In this document: positions 38,459-48,784 of the stretch, one piece after another
How positions within the stretch are numbered: position 1 is the stretch's first letter
How the letters are laid out: each line of letters starts with the position of its first letter
DNA from: Oceanimonas aquatica
Lineage (GTDB): Bacteria > Pseudomonadota > Gammaproteobacteria > Enterobacterales > Aeromonadaceae
NCBI RefSeq assembly: GCF_030732065.1
Contig: NZ_JAVBHX010000002.1
Coordinates: forward strand, 62,001 to 126,000
Reading direction: 5' to 3'
DNA: 64,000 nt
Program-made: the position numbers and the translations under genes
The notes under the pieces: model-generated
Told to the model about the DNA's origin: nothing
Database searches by the model: none
What the model saw: only the letters and a program-made list of their open reading frames with translations

Positions 38459-39442
38459 GACGCAGGCTCCTGGTAGACGCCCCGGCACAACTCCGACTCG
38501 GGCTCAAACGCCGACTGCTCGGCAAAGGCGACGGCGGCGTTAATCTCCCGCCTGACGGCCTGCTCCAGTTGTTGCCACTGGTTTTCATCCAGCGCACCGT
38601 TGTGCTCCAACCGTTGTCTGAGCTGCAGTATGGGCCCCTTTTGCTGCCATTGCTCCACCTCGCCGGAGGTACGATAAAGCTGGGTATCGAACATGGAGTG
38701 ACCACGAAAGCGGTAGGTCAGGCATTCCAGAAAGCGGGGCCCTCCCCCCTGATGAATGGCTTCACAACACTCCCGCGCCGCCGCTTCCACCGCCATCACC
38801 TGCATGCCGTCCACTTCCTGCGCGGCCAGGCCGTAGCTTTCGGCTTTTCTGAAAATACGCTGCTCCGATTCGGAAAGGGCCAGGGCCGTGCCCATGGCGT
38901 AGCGATTGTTTTCACACACAAACAGCAAGGGTAATTGCCACAGCTGGGCCAGATTAAGGCTTTCGTGAAATTCCCCTTCGGCCGCCGCACCTTCACCGAA
39001 AAAACAGCAGGTCACTCGAGCGCGCCCCTGCAACTTGTCGGCCAATGCCAGCCCCACCGCCATGGGCAGGGCACCGGCGACGATGGCATTACCGCCATAG
39101 AACCGCTTTTCCTCGTCAAAAATATGCATGGAGCCGCCCCGCCCCCGGCTGCTGCCGCCAATTTTGCCGAACATTTCCGCCATTACCGCCTTCATGTCCA
39201 GCCCCCGGGCCAGGGCATGGCCGTGCTCCCGGTAGGTGGCAACCACCGCATCCTCCGCCGTCAGTGCCTGCATCACGCCTACCGCCACCGCTTCCTCGCC
39301 GATATAGAGATGCAGAAAACCACGGATTTTCTCTTCCATATACAGCTCGGCGCAGCGTTCCTCAAAGCGGCGAATACGCAGCATTTCCTGCAGCAACCGC
39401 AGCAAATGACGAGTCTCCGGCTCGTTGCCGGCCGGTTCGGGG

Positions 39443-39453
<11 letters not shown>
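38455..39453 (-). CDS. Pyruvate (2-oxoacid) dehydrogenase E1 alpha subunit
   Basis: 332 residues. The thiamine-diphosphate fold includes [24 protein letters not shown] and the Mg-ThDP motif [20 protein letters not shown]...ENN. The usual GDG is GEG here, an Asp-to-Glu change at a metal ligand that may be a family variant. [12 protein letters not shown] and TYRFRGHSM fit pyruvate E1-alpha. The start is at MNVNPEP, 11 bp inside the end of the synthetase gene; a longer frame upstream is antisense-like and rejected. Confidence 0.9.
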
Positions 39454-41215
<1,762 letters not shown>

Positions 41216-41290
41216 TGGGGGGCCTCCTGCTTGCCAGTGGCTTTACCAGCAGAATTGAGGGTTATTCAACGAAGTTTAGCCATAATCCGG

Positions 41291-42595
41291 CTATTCGCGC
41301 CGCAGTCTGAACTGCAAAAAATGGGTGGAGCAGGAAATACAGGGATCGTAGTTTCGAATCAGCCGCTCGCAGAACAGCTTGAGCTCCTGATCGCTGTGGT
41401 CCAGACCAAAGCGGGTAACCGACGCCCTGAGGTCCTGCTCAATACGGGCCTGATTCTGGCTGGTGGGCGGAATAATGGAGCAGGACAGCACTCTGCCCCG
41501 CTCGTCCAGCCGGTAATGGTGATAAATCATGCCCCTGGGTGCCTCGGTACAACAACAGCACTCACCCGCCCTGGACGTAACCGGCAGGCTGGCCTCACCT
41601 GTCGGGCACTCCTCAGCCAGCAGCCGGGAAGCCTCGAACAAGGCCCAATAAATCTCCAGTGCCCGGGCCTGAATACTGGTAAACATGTTGCGACTGGGGA
41701 ACTCAAGGCCGCAGTCCCGTGCCAGGGCACGCACCTCGGCGGACAACCGCTCAAAACCGTTATTCATTCGCGCCAGGGGGCCCACCAGATAATCCTCGCC
41801 ATCAAGCAGGGAATACAGCGCCGTGGAATGGGGCTCCTGATGCTCGGCAAAATGGTGAGCGTACTCGGAATAATCCAGGCTCAGGCCGGTACTACAGGTA
41901 ATGCGGCCGCCATTAATAGCATAGGCGTCGGGCTCGGTGAGGCTGACCCAGGTAAAGTCATGACCGTAATCGGGCAACGCCAGTTCGGCGGTCCAGCGCA
42001 CCAGCGCTTCGGCGGCGGGCAGGGCCTGTTGTACCTGACCGCGAACTTCATGCCAGCGTGCGTCATCGGGCAGGCGGCCAAAGCCGCCCACCTGCAATCC
42101 TACCGGGTGCACGGAGCGTCCGCCCAGCAGCGCCATCAGGGCATTGCCGGCCTCCTGCAACTGCATGCCCCGCTGCAGCACCTCCGGATACTCTTTGGCC
42201 ATGGCCAGAGCATGATCGAACCCCAGAAAATCGGGAGCGGCGAGAAAATGAATATGCAACGCATGACTCTGCACCCACTCCCCCAGGTTCATCAGCTTTC
42301 TTAACTGCACCAGCGGGACGGGCAGCCTGATGCCAAACAACTGCTCCATGGCCTGAATGGAGGTGAGCTGGTAGGCCATGGGACAGATGCCGCAGATGCG
42401 GGCGTTGAGATCCGGCACTTCCTGATAGCCGCGCCCTTCGAGAAACTTTTCAAACAGCCGGGGCGGCTCGAAAATGGCCAGATGCAGCTTGTCGATGCGA
42501 TTCCCTTTGGCGCTGAGCTCCAGGCTGCCTTCCCCTTCCAGCCGGGTGACGAAAGGCACCTTGAGGGCGATACGACGCCTGGCTTTTTTCGTCAC
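41291..42595 (-). CDS. hydA: Group 3b [NiFe] hydrogenase large (alpha) subunit
   Basis: 434 residues. The nickel site has both cysteine pairs: L1 RICGIC (C68, C71) and L2 DPCISCSTH (C419, C422, H425). Internal TEAPRGMIYHHY and a length near that of Pyrococcus furiosus sulfhydrogenase alpha place it in group 3b. The nine residues after His425 are expected to be removed by a maturation protease. It has a GTG start overlapping the small-subunit stop (GTGA) with GGAGGT upstream. Cytoplasmic, H2-evolving or H2-oxidising with NAD(P)(H). Confidence 0.94.
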   Translation of the reverse strand: MTKKARRRIALKVPFVTRLEGEGSLELSAKGNRIDKLHLAIFEPPRLFEKFLEGRGYQEVPDLNARICGICPMAYQLTSIQAMEQLFGIRLPVPLVQLRKLMNLGEWVQSHALHIHFLAAPDFLGFDHALAMAKEYPEVLQRGMQLQEAGNALMALLGGRSVHPVGLQVGGFGRLPDDARWHEVRGQVQQALPAAEALVRWTAELALPDYGHDFTWVSLTEPDAYAINGGRITCSTGLSLDYSEYAHHFAEHQEPHSTALYSLLDGEDYLVGPLARMNNGFERLSAEVRALARDCGLEFPSRNMFTSIQARALEIYWALFEASRLLAEECPTGEASLPVTSRAGECCCCTEAPRGMIYHHYRLDERGRVLSCSIIPPTSQNQARIEQDLRASVTRFGLDHSDQELKLFCERLIRNYDPCISCSTHFLQFRLRRE

Positions 42596-43392
42596 TCGTC
42601 CACCTCCCGCACATCAATGGGTTGCCAGCGCAGGACCTGCTCGCGAAAGGGGGCGCTGTGGCTGTGAATGGCAGCAAAACGCCGGGCAATGTCGTCGGGG
42701 AGCAGGCCCAGACCGGTAAAACGGTTGGCCAGACTGTCGCAATTGGGCAGCTCGGAAGGCCCGAAGCAGCCATAGCAGGCCCGACCAAAGGCGGGACAGA
42801 GGGCGCCACAACCGGTGCGCACCACGGGCCCCAAACAGGGCGCGCCCTTGGTGACCATGACGCACACCTGCTGGCGGCGCTTGCATTCCATGCACAGCTT
42901 TTCGGCCTCGGGGCGAGGCTGCACGCCCAGGCGCAACTGGCGCAGAAAATGGCGCATCTGCTCGAGCGTAATGGGGCACCCCCACAACTCGAAGTCCACC
43001 CTGATGTGTTCGGCCACCCCGGTGGAGGTATCCAGGGTAGCGATAAAGTCCGGGTGAGCATAAATGGCCGCTTTCCAGCCCGGGCCATCCGCCATATTGC
43101 GCAGGGCCTGAATGCCGCCGCTGGTGGCACAGGCGCCCATGGTCACCACCAGCCTGCTGTTGCGGCGAAGGGCTTTGGCCCGTGCCAGATCTTCCGGGGT
43201 GGAGATACTGCCCTCGACCAGAGCCAGATCCACCTTTTTGTCCGGCCCCTCAATGCCCGCCTCGATAAAATGCACAAACTCCACTTCTTCGAGCAGTGCC
43301 AGCAGCGCCGGCCCCTGATTGAGCAAGGCCAGCTGGCAGCCGGAGCAAGAAGTCAGCTTGTGTACCGCCAGGGTAAGCCTTGGCCTGCTCAT
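42592..43392 (-). CDS. hydD: Group 3b [NiFe] hydrogenase small (delta) subunit
   Basis: 266 residues without a Tat signal, so cytoplasmic. TSCSGCQLALL (C16, C19) begins the proximal iron-sulfur site, GACATSGG and WGCPIT give further ligands, and CxxC clusters in CMECKRRQQVC and TGCGALCPAFGRACYGCFG bind additional [4Fe-4S] centres. One-base overlap (TGATG) with the gamma-subunit stop. Confidence 0.92.
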   Translation of the reverse strand: MSRPRLTLAVHKLTSCSGCQLALLNQGPALLALLEEVEFVHFIEAGIEGPDKKVDLALVEGSISTPEDLARAKALRRNSRLVVTMGACATSGGIQALRNMADGPGWKAAIYAHPDFIATLDTSTGVAEHIRVDFELWGCPITLEQMRHFLRQLRLGVQPRPEAEKLCMECKRRQQVCVMVTKGAPCLGPVVRTGCGALCPAFGRACYGCFGPSELPNCDSLANRFTGLGLLPDDIARRFAAIHSHSAPFREQVLRWQPIDVREVDE

Positions 43393-44210
43393 CAGACACC
43401 CTCCCTGCCCAGCCAGGACCTGATCTCGGGGTAATGAAACACCGGGCCGTCCTTGCAAACAAAATACGGACCCAGCTGGCAGTGACCACACAACCCCCGG
43501 CCACACTGAAAGTTGCGCTCCAGACTCAGATACACGGCCTCATCCGCCACCTGCAGCCGCGCCAGTTGTTTCAGGGCCGCCATCATCATGATCTCGGGGC
43601 CACACATCAGCACCGCGCAATGGCCGGGATCAAACTCCGCCAGCTCCAGCAACTCGGTCACCAGCCCGAGGCGCCAGCGGTGTCGGTGACGGTGCTCTTC
43701 GCTGGCGGCCAACAGTACCTGACACTTGCCCAGGGTTTGCCAGCGCCGGTACTGGGCCTGCCATAGCAAGTCGGCATGGTGCTTGACCCCTTGCAGGATC
43801 ACGATGCGGCCATACTGATCCCGGTTGATCAGCGCATGGTGAATGGCCGCCACCACGGGGGCACAGCCCAGCCCGGCGGTGATAAACACCAGATCCCGAC
43901 CTTGCAGTTGCGCCAGCGGCCAGCCCTGGCCAAAGGGGCCGCGCAGGCCCAGCTGCTGGCCAACGTCCAGCGCCACCAGGGGCCGCGTGACCCGGCCCAC
44001 AGCGCGAATGGTGTGCTGCAACAGGCCCTGATGCCAACCCATGATGGAAATGGCCACCTCACCGGCACCAAACAGATAAAGCATGTTGAACTGGCCGTAG
44101 TCGAAGTCGAACGGGGAGCGGGTTTCCAGCGCCAGACTCAGGGTATGTACCCCCGGCACCTCCATGGTTTTGGCCGCCAGGGTGGCGACCATGGGCACAC
44201 CATCAGCCAT
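43392..44210 (-). CDS. hydG: Hydrogenase gamma subunit, FAD/NAD(P)-binding diaphorase
   Basis: 272 residues of the ferredoxin-NADP reductase fold. GQFNMLYLFGAGEVAISI binds flavin, GLRGPFGQGWP and ITAGLGCAP bind the pyridine nucleotide, MCGPEIMM closes the NAD(P) site, and CGRGLCGHCQLG...C is a [2Fe-2S] cluster motif. It connects the hydrogenase to NAD(P)H. The start at MADGVPMV follows an AGGAGG-rich site and overlaps the beta-subunit stop by eight bases. Confidence 0.92.
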   Translation of the reverse strand: MADGVPMVATLAAKTMEVPGVHTLSLALETRSPFDFDYGQFNMLYLFGAGEVAISIMGWHQGLLQHTIRAVGRVTRPLVALDVGQQLGLRGPFGQGWPLAQLQGRDLVFITAGLGCAPVVAAIHHALINRDQYGRIVILQGVKHHADLLWQAQYRRWQTLGKCQVLLAASEEHRHRHRWRLGLVTELLELAEFDPGHCAVLMCGPEIMMMAALKQLARLQVADEAVYLSLERNFQCGRGLCGHCQLGPYFVCKDGPVFHYPEIRSWLGREGV

Positions 44211-45312
44211 GCTCCCCCTCCTTCGGTGTTTCCAGCAGGGCGTGGGCCTCTTCCACCAGATCGATGGCCACCGGACACCAGGCAATGCAACGACCGCAAC
44301 CCACGCAGCCACTGCGGCCAAATTGCTGCTGCCAGGTGGCCAGCTTGTGCACCAGCCATTGCCGGTAGCGGTGTTGAATTTTATGGCGGACCACCTTGCC
44401 GGTGATGTAGCTGTGCTGCTCACTGAAACAGGAGTCCCAGCGCTGCACCTGCTCGGCCTGCCGGTTACGAATGTCGCCTTCGGAGTCCTGTTTCGAGCAG
44501 AAACAGGTGGGGCAAACCGAGGTGCAGTTGCCGCAGGCCAGGCAACGCTCGGCCACCTGCTGCCAGCGAGGGTGATCGAGCCGGTCTACCAGTTGCGCCA
44601 GCTCGGCGGTAGCGGGCATGGTTCGCTGTTGTCGGCGGGCCCCTGCCAGCGCGGTTTTCGCCTCGTTCAGTTGCTGAACGCTGGCCTTGTTCAGGGGTAA
44701 GTGCGCCGCGATGGCGTCGCCTTCAGCGCTGCCGGTTTGCAGCAGGTAGCCGTCATCCAGCTCATCCAGCAATAGATCAAAGCCGAAACGGGCCTCGGGG
44801 CCATCGCCGGTCGAGACGCAAAAGCAGGTGTCGGCGCTGCGGCCGCAATTGACCGCCACCATAAAGAGTTGCTCGCGCTGGGCCCGGTAAAAGGGATCGG
44901 CATAAGGGCCGTCGAGAAAGTGTTGATCCTGGATTTTCAGCGCCGCCAGATCACAGCCCCGCAGACCGATAAACGCGAGCCGCTCAGGGCTCGGCTCAAC
45001 GGCGCGAAAATTCAGGCCGGTTTCGGTGTGCTCGGCCCGCCACAGTACTTGTTCCGGCTGAAACAGCCAGGGCTTCAGGCCCTGGGGGCCGGTGTTCCAG
45101 GCAAAGGCGCGGCGACCGGCGGTGTGCTGCAGGCGGTAGCGGCCAGCATCGGCCTGCTCCTGCCAGCCCCAGGGCAGGTCGTCAACCTGTTCAAGAGGCG
45201 CAAACACAATGGTATCGTCTTTCACGCGAGGGCCAATCACCTCATAACCGGCCTGCACCAGGGCCTGATGCAGCCGGTTCAGGTGCCTTCGCGGCAGAAA
45301 ACGCCGGCTCAT
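44203..45312 (-). CDS. hydB: Hydrogenase beta subunit, 4Fe-4S electron carrier
   Basis: 369 residues. The N-terminal part has conserved Cys-containing blocks (GLRGCDLAAL, NCGRSADTCFC), and the C-terminal part two [4Fe-4S] motifs: CLACGNCTSVCPTCFC and CVGCGRCIAWCP. It is of the anaerobic sulfite reductase A / sulfhydrogenase beta family and carries electrons between the flavin subunit and the NiFe dimer. ATGA overlap with hypB. Confidence 0.92.
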   Translation of the reverse strand: MSRRFLPRRHLNRLHQALVQAGYEVIGPRVKDDTIVFAPLEQVDDLPWGWQEQADAGRYRLQHTAGRRAFAWNTGPQGLKPWLFQPEQVLWRAEHTETGLNFRAVEPSPERLAFIGLRGCDLAALKIQDQHFLDGPYADPFYRAQREQLFMVAVNCGRSADTCFCVSTGDGPEARFGFDLLLDELDDGYLLQTGSAEGDAIAAHLPLNKASVQQLNEAKTALAGARRQQRTMPATAELAQLVDRLDHPRWQQVAERCLACGNCTSVCPTCFCSKQDSEGDIRNRQAEQVQRWDSCFSEQHSYITGKVVRHKIQHRYRQWLVHKLATWQQQFGRSGCVGCGRCIAWCPVAIDLVEEAHALLETPKEGEHG

Positions 45313-46049
45313 ACGCGCGCGCTCAGCAGCCAGTCATACCAGGCATTCATCCCTCCGCCGGTACTGGCCGACAGCACCAGAATGTCGACATTGGGGTTCA
45401 GGCGGCGCAGGGAGGTCTTTATCTTTTCCAGATCGATATCCAGGTAAGGCAGCAGATCGGCCTTGTTGATAATGGCCAGCTCGCAGCCGGCAAACAGATG
45501 GGGGTATTTTTCCGGTTTGTCGTCGCCGTCGGTCACCGCCATCATGGCGACACGGTGCTGTTCGCCCAGATCGAACAGCGCCGGGCATACAAGGTTGCCG
45601 ACGTTTTCGACCAGCACCAGAGAGCCGGGCGATGGTGCCAGACTGGCCAGGCCCGCCTGTATCATTTGTGCATCCAGGTGGCAGCCGGTGCCGGTGTTGA
45701 TCTGCACCGCCCGGCCGCCGCTGGCCTGAATGCGCCTGGCATCATTCCGGGTTTGTTGATCCCCTTCCAGCACCGCCATCGACGGCCAGCCTGCCTGCGT
45801 TTGGGCATAAGCAAAGCTGGCTTCCAGCAACCGGGTCTTGCCGGCACCCGGGGTGCCCATCAGATTGATGCAGCTGATGTGGTTTTCAGTCAGCCAGTCG
45901 CGATTTTGCCGGGCCAGTTCATCATTGCCGGCCAGCAGCGCCTGCTGCAACTGCAGGCTGTCACCGTCATGATGCAAATGACGATGTGACCCGGTTCCCG
46001 GCTCCGACAGCCGGGCCTTGTCGCCGGAACATCCACAATGACCACACAT
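45309..46049 (-). CDS. hypB: Hydrogenase nickel-insertion GTPase HypB
   Basis: 246 residues. An N-terminal CGHCGC nickel site is followed by a short His cluster (HRHLHHDG) that may store metal. The GTPase domain has GTPGAGKTRLLE (Walker A), VENVGNLVCPA and NKADLLPY (G4). It delivers Ni together with HypA. One-base overlap with the hypA stop. Confidence 0.94.
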   Translation of the reverse strand: MCGHCGCSGDKARLSEPGTGSHRHLHHDGDSLQLQQALLAGNDELARQNRDWLTENHISCINLMGTPGAGKTRLLEASFAYAQTQAGWPSMAVLEGDQQTRNDARRIQASGGRAVQINTGTGCHLDAQMIQAGLASLAPSPGSLVLVENVGNLVCPALFDLGEQHRVAMMAVTDGDDKPEKYPHLFAGCELAIINKADLLPYLDIDLEKIKTSLRRLNPNVDILVLSASTGGGMNAWYDWLLSARV

Positions 46050-46375
46050 CAGCCGAATCCTATTTCCGTTAACAGCAGTTGTCGTCCAGAAATCAAAGTA
46101 TAGTCATAGCCGCCACAGGGGCAGTTCTCTCCCGGGCCGGTCGGGGCAAAGTGCCGGCCGCAGTCCCGGCATTCGGCCTGAGCCGGCACCGCCTCGATGA
46201 TAAGCTCAGCGCCGCCCAGGCCGGCGTCTTGTTTCACCATGTCAAAACAAAACTGCAGCCGTTCACCATCCACGCAGCTCATGGCGCCCACCTCGACGGT
46301 GATGCGGCTGATCACCCTGTGCTGATAGGGCTTGAGCTCGGTCAGCAGGGCCCGCACCACCGAAAGTTCATGCAT
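46049..46375 (-). CDS. hypA: Hydrogenase nickel metallochaperone HypA
   Basis: 108 residues starting MHELSVVRAL; the N-terminal Met-His-Glu is the nickel site. The zinc domain reads CRDC ... CPCGG, so the second pair is CxC where E. coli HypA has CxxC, which is odd. ATG 46375 is fixed by the conserved MHE start and lies two bases after the hypE stop; in-frame codons upstream belong to hypE in another frame. Confidence 0.92.
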   Translation of the reverse strand: MHELSVVRALLTELKPYQHRVISRITVEVGAMSCVDGERLQFCFDMVKQDAGLGGAELIIEAVPAQAECRDCGRHFAPTGPGENCPCGGYDYTLISGRQLLLTEIGFG

Positions 46376-46377
46376 AA

Positions 46378-47412
46378 TCAGCAGATCCGTGGCAATTGCA
46401 GGCCATGGGGCACCTCCAGCAGCCGCGCGCCGCCATAAGGACCGAGCAGGCTGAGCCGCCCCGGGGACGCCGACGCCAATACCTCGCCGATAATGCGGGC
46501 ATGCCGGCCCAGGGGATGAGCACGCCACAACGCCAGTGCCTGTTCCGCCTGCTCGGGGGCAATCACCATGGCGGCCAGCCCTTCATTGGCCAGCAGCAGC
46601 GGCTCCAGCCCCAGCAGTTCGCACAATGCCTGGGTCTGCGGGCGAAGGGGCAGTTCCTGTTCGGTCAGCCGAATCTCCACCGATGATGCCTCGGCCATTT
46701 CGTTCAGCACACCGCCCAGACCGCCGCGGGTGGCATCGCGCAGACAGCGTACGCCAGCACATTGCGCCAGCACTGGCTGGATCAGCGTGTGCAGGGCGGC
46801 ACAGTCGCTGGCAAGCTCCCCCACCAGCCCCAGCTCTTCCCGGGCCAGCATGACGGCGGCGCCGTGATCCCCCACATGGCCGTTGATCAGCACTCTGTCG
46901 CCGGGCCGCGCCGCGCCGATGGACAGGTTCAGCTCCGCCGGGATCACGCCCACACCTGTGGTGTTGATAAAGAGTTTGTCGGCCATGCCCCGCTCCACCA
47001 CCTTGGTATCGCCGGTAACGATGGTGACACCGGCCTGGCGCGCGGCTGCGGCCATGGAGCCGACCAGGCGCGCAAGCAAGGTCAGGGGCAGCCCTTCCTC
47101 GATAATGAAGGCGGCACTTAAATAAAGCGGCATGGCGCCGCCCACGGCCAGATCGTTAATGGTGCCACACACCGCCAGCTTGCCGATGTCGCCCCCGGGA
47201 AATTCCAGCGGGCTGACCACAAAGCTGTCGGTGGTCAGGGCCAAGCGATCTCCCTGAGCCAGCAGACCGGCCAATGGCAACCGGGCCTGATCCTCCTTTT
47301 GCAGCAAGGGAGTGTCGCCAAAGGCGGTGAGAAAGAGGGAGTCAATCAGCTGATGCATGGCCCCGCCCCCGGCCCCGTGGGCCAGGGTGATGGTGGCGTG
47401 TTCATTGCTCAC
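46378..47412 (-). CDS. hypE: Hydrogenase maturation factor HypE
   Basis: 344 residues of the PurM/ThiL fold. It turns the carbamoyl group passed by HypF into a cyanide ligand on its C-terminal cysteine; the chain indeed ends in PRIC. LAHGAGGGAMHQLI at the start and VTGDTKVVERGMAD are typical. Overlaps hypD by 11 bp. Confidence 0.96.
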   Translation of the reverse strand: MSNEHATITLAHGAGGGAMHQLIDSLFLTAFGDTPLLQKEDQARLPLAGLLAQGDRLALTTDSFVVSPLEFPGGDIGKLAVCGTINDLAVGGAMPLYLSAAFIIEEGLPLTLLARLVGSMAAAARQAGVTIVTGDTKVVERGMADKLFINTTGVGVIPAELNLSIGAARPGDRVLINGHVGDHGAAVMLAREELGLVGELASDCAALHTLIQPVLAQCAGVRCLRDATRGGLGGVLNEMAEASSVEIRLTEQELPLRPQTQALCELLGLEPLLLANEGLAAMVIAPEQAEQALALWRAHPLGRHARIIGEVLASASPGRLSLLGPYGGARLLEVPHGLQLPRIC

Positions 47413-48529
47413 TGCCGACCTCCTCGGGGCGATATTGATGGTAGGCGGCGCAGGCCCCCTCGCTCGACACCATCAGGGCGCCCACCGGGTGCTCGGGGGT
47501 GCACTGGCGGCGAAACAGGGGGCACTGATGGGGCTTGATCCGGCCGGTGAGTACTCCATTGCACCAGACGGGTTCATCGGCGGCCCTGACCGGCTCAAGT
47601 GTGGCCAGCAGCTCGGTCGCATCCAGATGCTGGTATTGCGTCCGTATTCGCACGCCCGAGCCCAGCACCCGGCCAAGGCCGCGCCAGTGGCCGTCAATGC
47701 CCGACTCAAACGCCTGTTTCATCGCCTTCAGGGCGGCCGGGTTGCCTGCATCCGCCACTACCCGGGCATAGGCGTTTTCAATCTCGCAGCGGCCCTGATC
47801 CAGTTGCTGCACCAGCTGATACAGGGCCTGCAAAAAGTCCACCGGCTCAAAACCGGCGATCACCAGAGGTTTATGATAGTGGTGGGCAATGGGGGCATAC
47901 ACTCGGCGTCCGATCACCATGCTGACGTGCCCTGGCCCGATAAAACCATCGAGCTGCACCTCACCGGCTTCAAGCAGACCCGTCAGGGTCGGCATCAGCC
48001 GAATATGATGGCAGATAAAGCGCAGGTTGCCGATGCCCGCCCGGTCGGCGGCCAGCAGGGAACAGGCGGTACCGGGCATGGTGGTATCAAAGCCGATGGC
48101 AAAAAACACCACCTGCTTGTGGGGGTTGGCATTGGCCAGGGCCAGGGCGTCATAGGGAGAATAAAGCACTTTCACCTCGGCCCCCTCGGCTTTGGCCTGC
48201 AGCAAGCTGCCCCGGCTGCCGGGTACCCGCAGCGGATCGCCAAAGCTTGCAAGGATCACGTTCTGCTGCCGGGCCAGGCTGACGGCCTGATCCACCGCGT
48301 CCACCGGCAGCACGCATACCGGGCAGCCGGGGCCGTGAATAAACTCGATGGACTCAGGCAACAGCTGGTGCAGGCCAAAACGAAAGATGGCATGGGTATG
48401 GCCACCGCACACTTCCATGATCTGCAGGGGCCGGCCCAGGCGTGCCGCCACCCGCTCAGCCACGGGGGTAATGGCCGCCAGCTGCGCCTTCACTCGGGTT
48501 GCATCACGAAAGTCTGTGTTAGGGCTCAT
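47402..48529 (-). CDS. hypD: Hydrogenase maturation factor HypD
   Basis: 375 residues. An iron-sulfur scaffold for Fe(CN)2CO assembly with HypC. MEVCGGHTHAIFRFG, HGPGCPVCVLP, FAIGFDTTMPGTA and the C-terminal cysteines of the [4Fe-4S] cluster are all present. It starts at MSPNTDF, 11 bp before the hypC stop. Confidence 0.96.
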   Translation of the reverse strand: MSPNTDFRDATRVKAQLAAITPVAERVAARLGRPLQIMEVCGGHTHAIFRFGLHQLLPESIEFIHGPGCPVCVLPVDAVDQAVSLARQQNVILASFGDPLRVPGSRGSLLQAKAEGAEVKVLYSPYDALALANANPHKQVVFFAIGFDTTMPGTACSLLAADRAGIGNLRFICHHIRLMPTLTGLLEAGEVQLDGFIGPGHVSMVIGRRVYAPIAHHYHKPLVIAGFEPVDFLQALYQLVQQLDQGRCEIENAYARVVADAGNPAALKAMKQAFESGIDGHWRGLGRVLGSGVRIRTQYQHLDATELLATLEPVRAADEPVWCNGVLTGRIKPHQCPLFRRQCTPEHPVGALMVSSEGACAAYHQYRPEEVGSEQ

Positions 48530-48770
48530 GGCTTGCTTCCATTTGCGCCAGCAGGGCCAGGGTGCGCTCGGCTTCCTGCTGATCAATCCGCGCCATGGCA
48601 AAGCCCACATGCAGCAGCACCCACTCTCCCACCAGGGCCGACAGCGCCCGGTCGTCGGCGGCAAGCAGGGCAAGATTGATTTGCCGGCGCACCCCGGCGG
48701 TTTCCGCCAGCGCCAGCCCGGCGTCGGCATCCACAATGGCCACCACCTGAGCCGGTATTCCCAGACACAT
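48519..48770 (-). CDS. hypC: Hydrogenase assembly chaperone HypC
   Basis: 83 residues beginning MCLGIPAQVV, with the iron-carrying Cys2 of the MCxGIP motif. It binds HypD and then the large-subunit precursor. 14-bp gap after hypF. Confidence 0.95.
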   Translation of the reverse strand: MCLGIPAQVVAIVDADAGLALAETAGVRRQINLALLAADDRALSALVGEWVLLHVGFAMARIDQQEAERTLALLAQMEASHEP

Positions 48771-48784
48771 AAGCGACTCCTTTC

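Noticed and set aside
47357-48679. 440-codon plus-strand frame over hypD and hypC
   Set aside because: Antisense shadow of conserved hyp genes.
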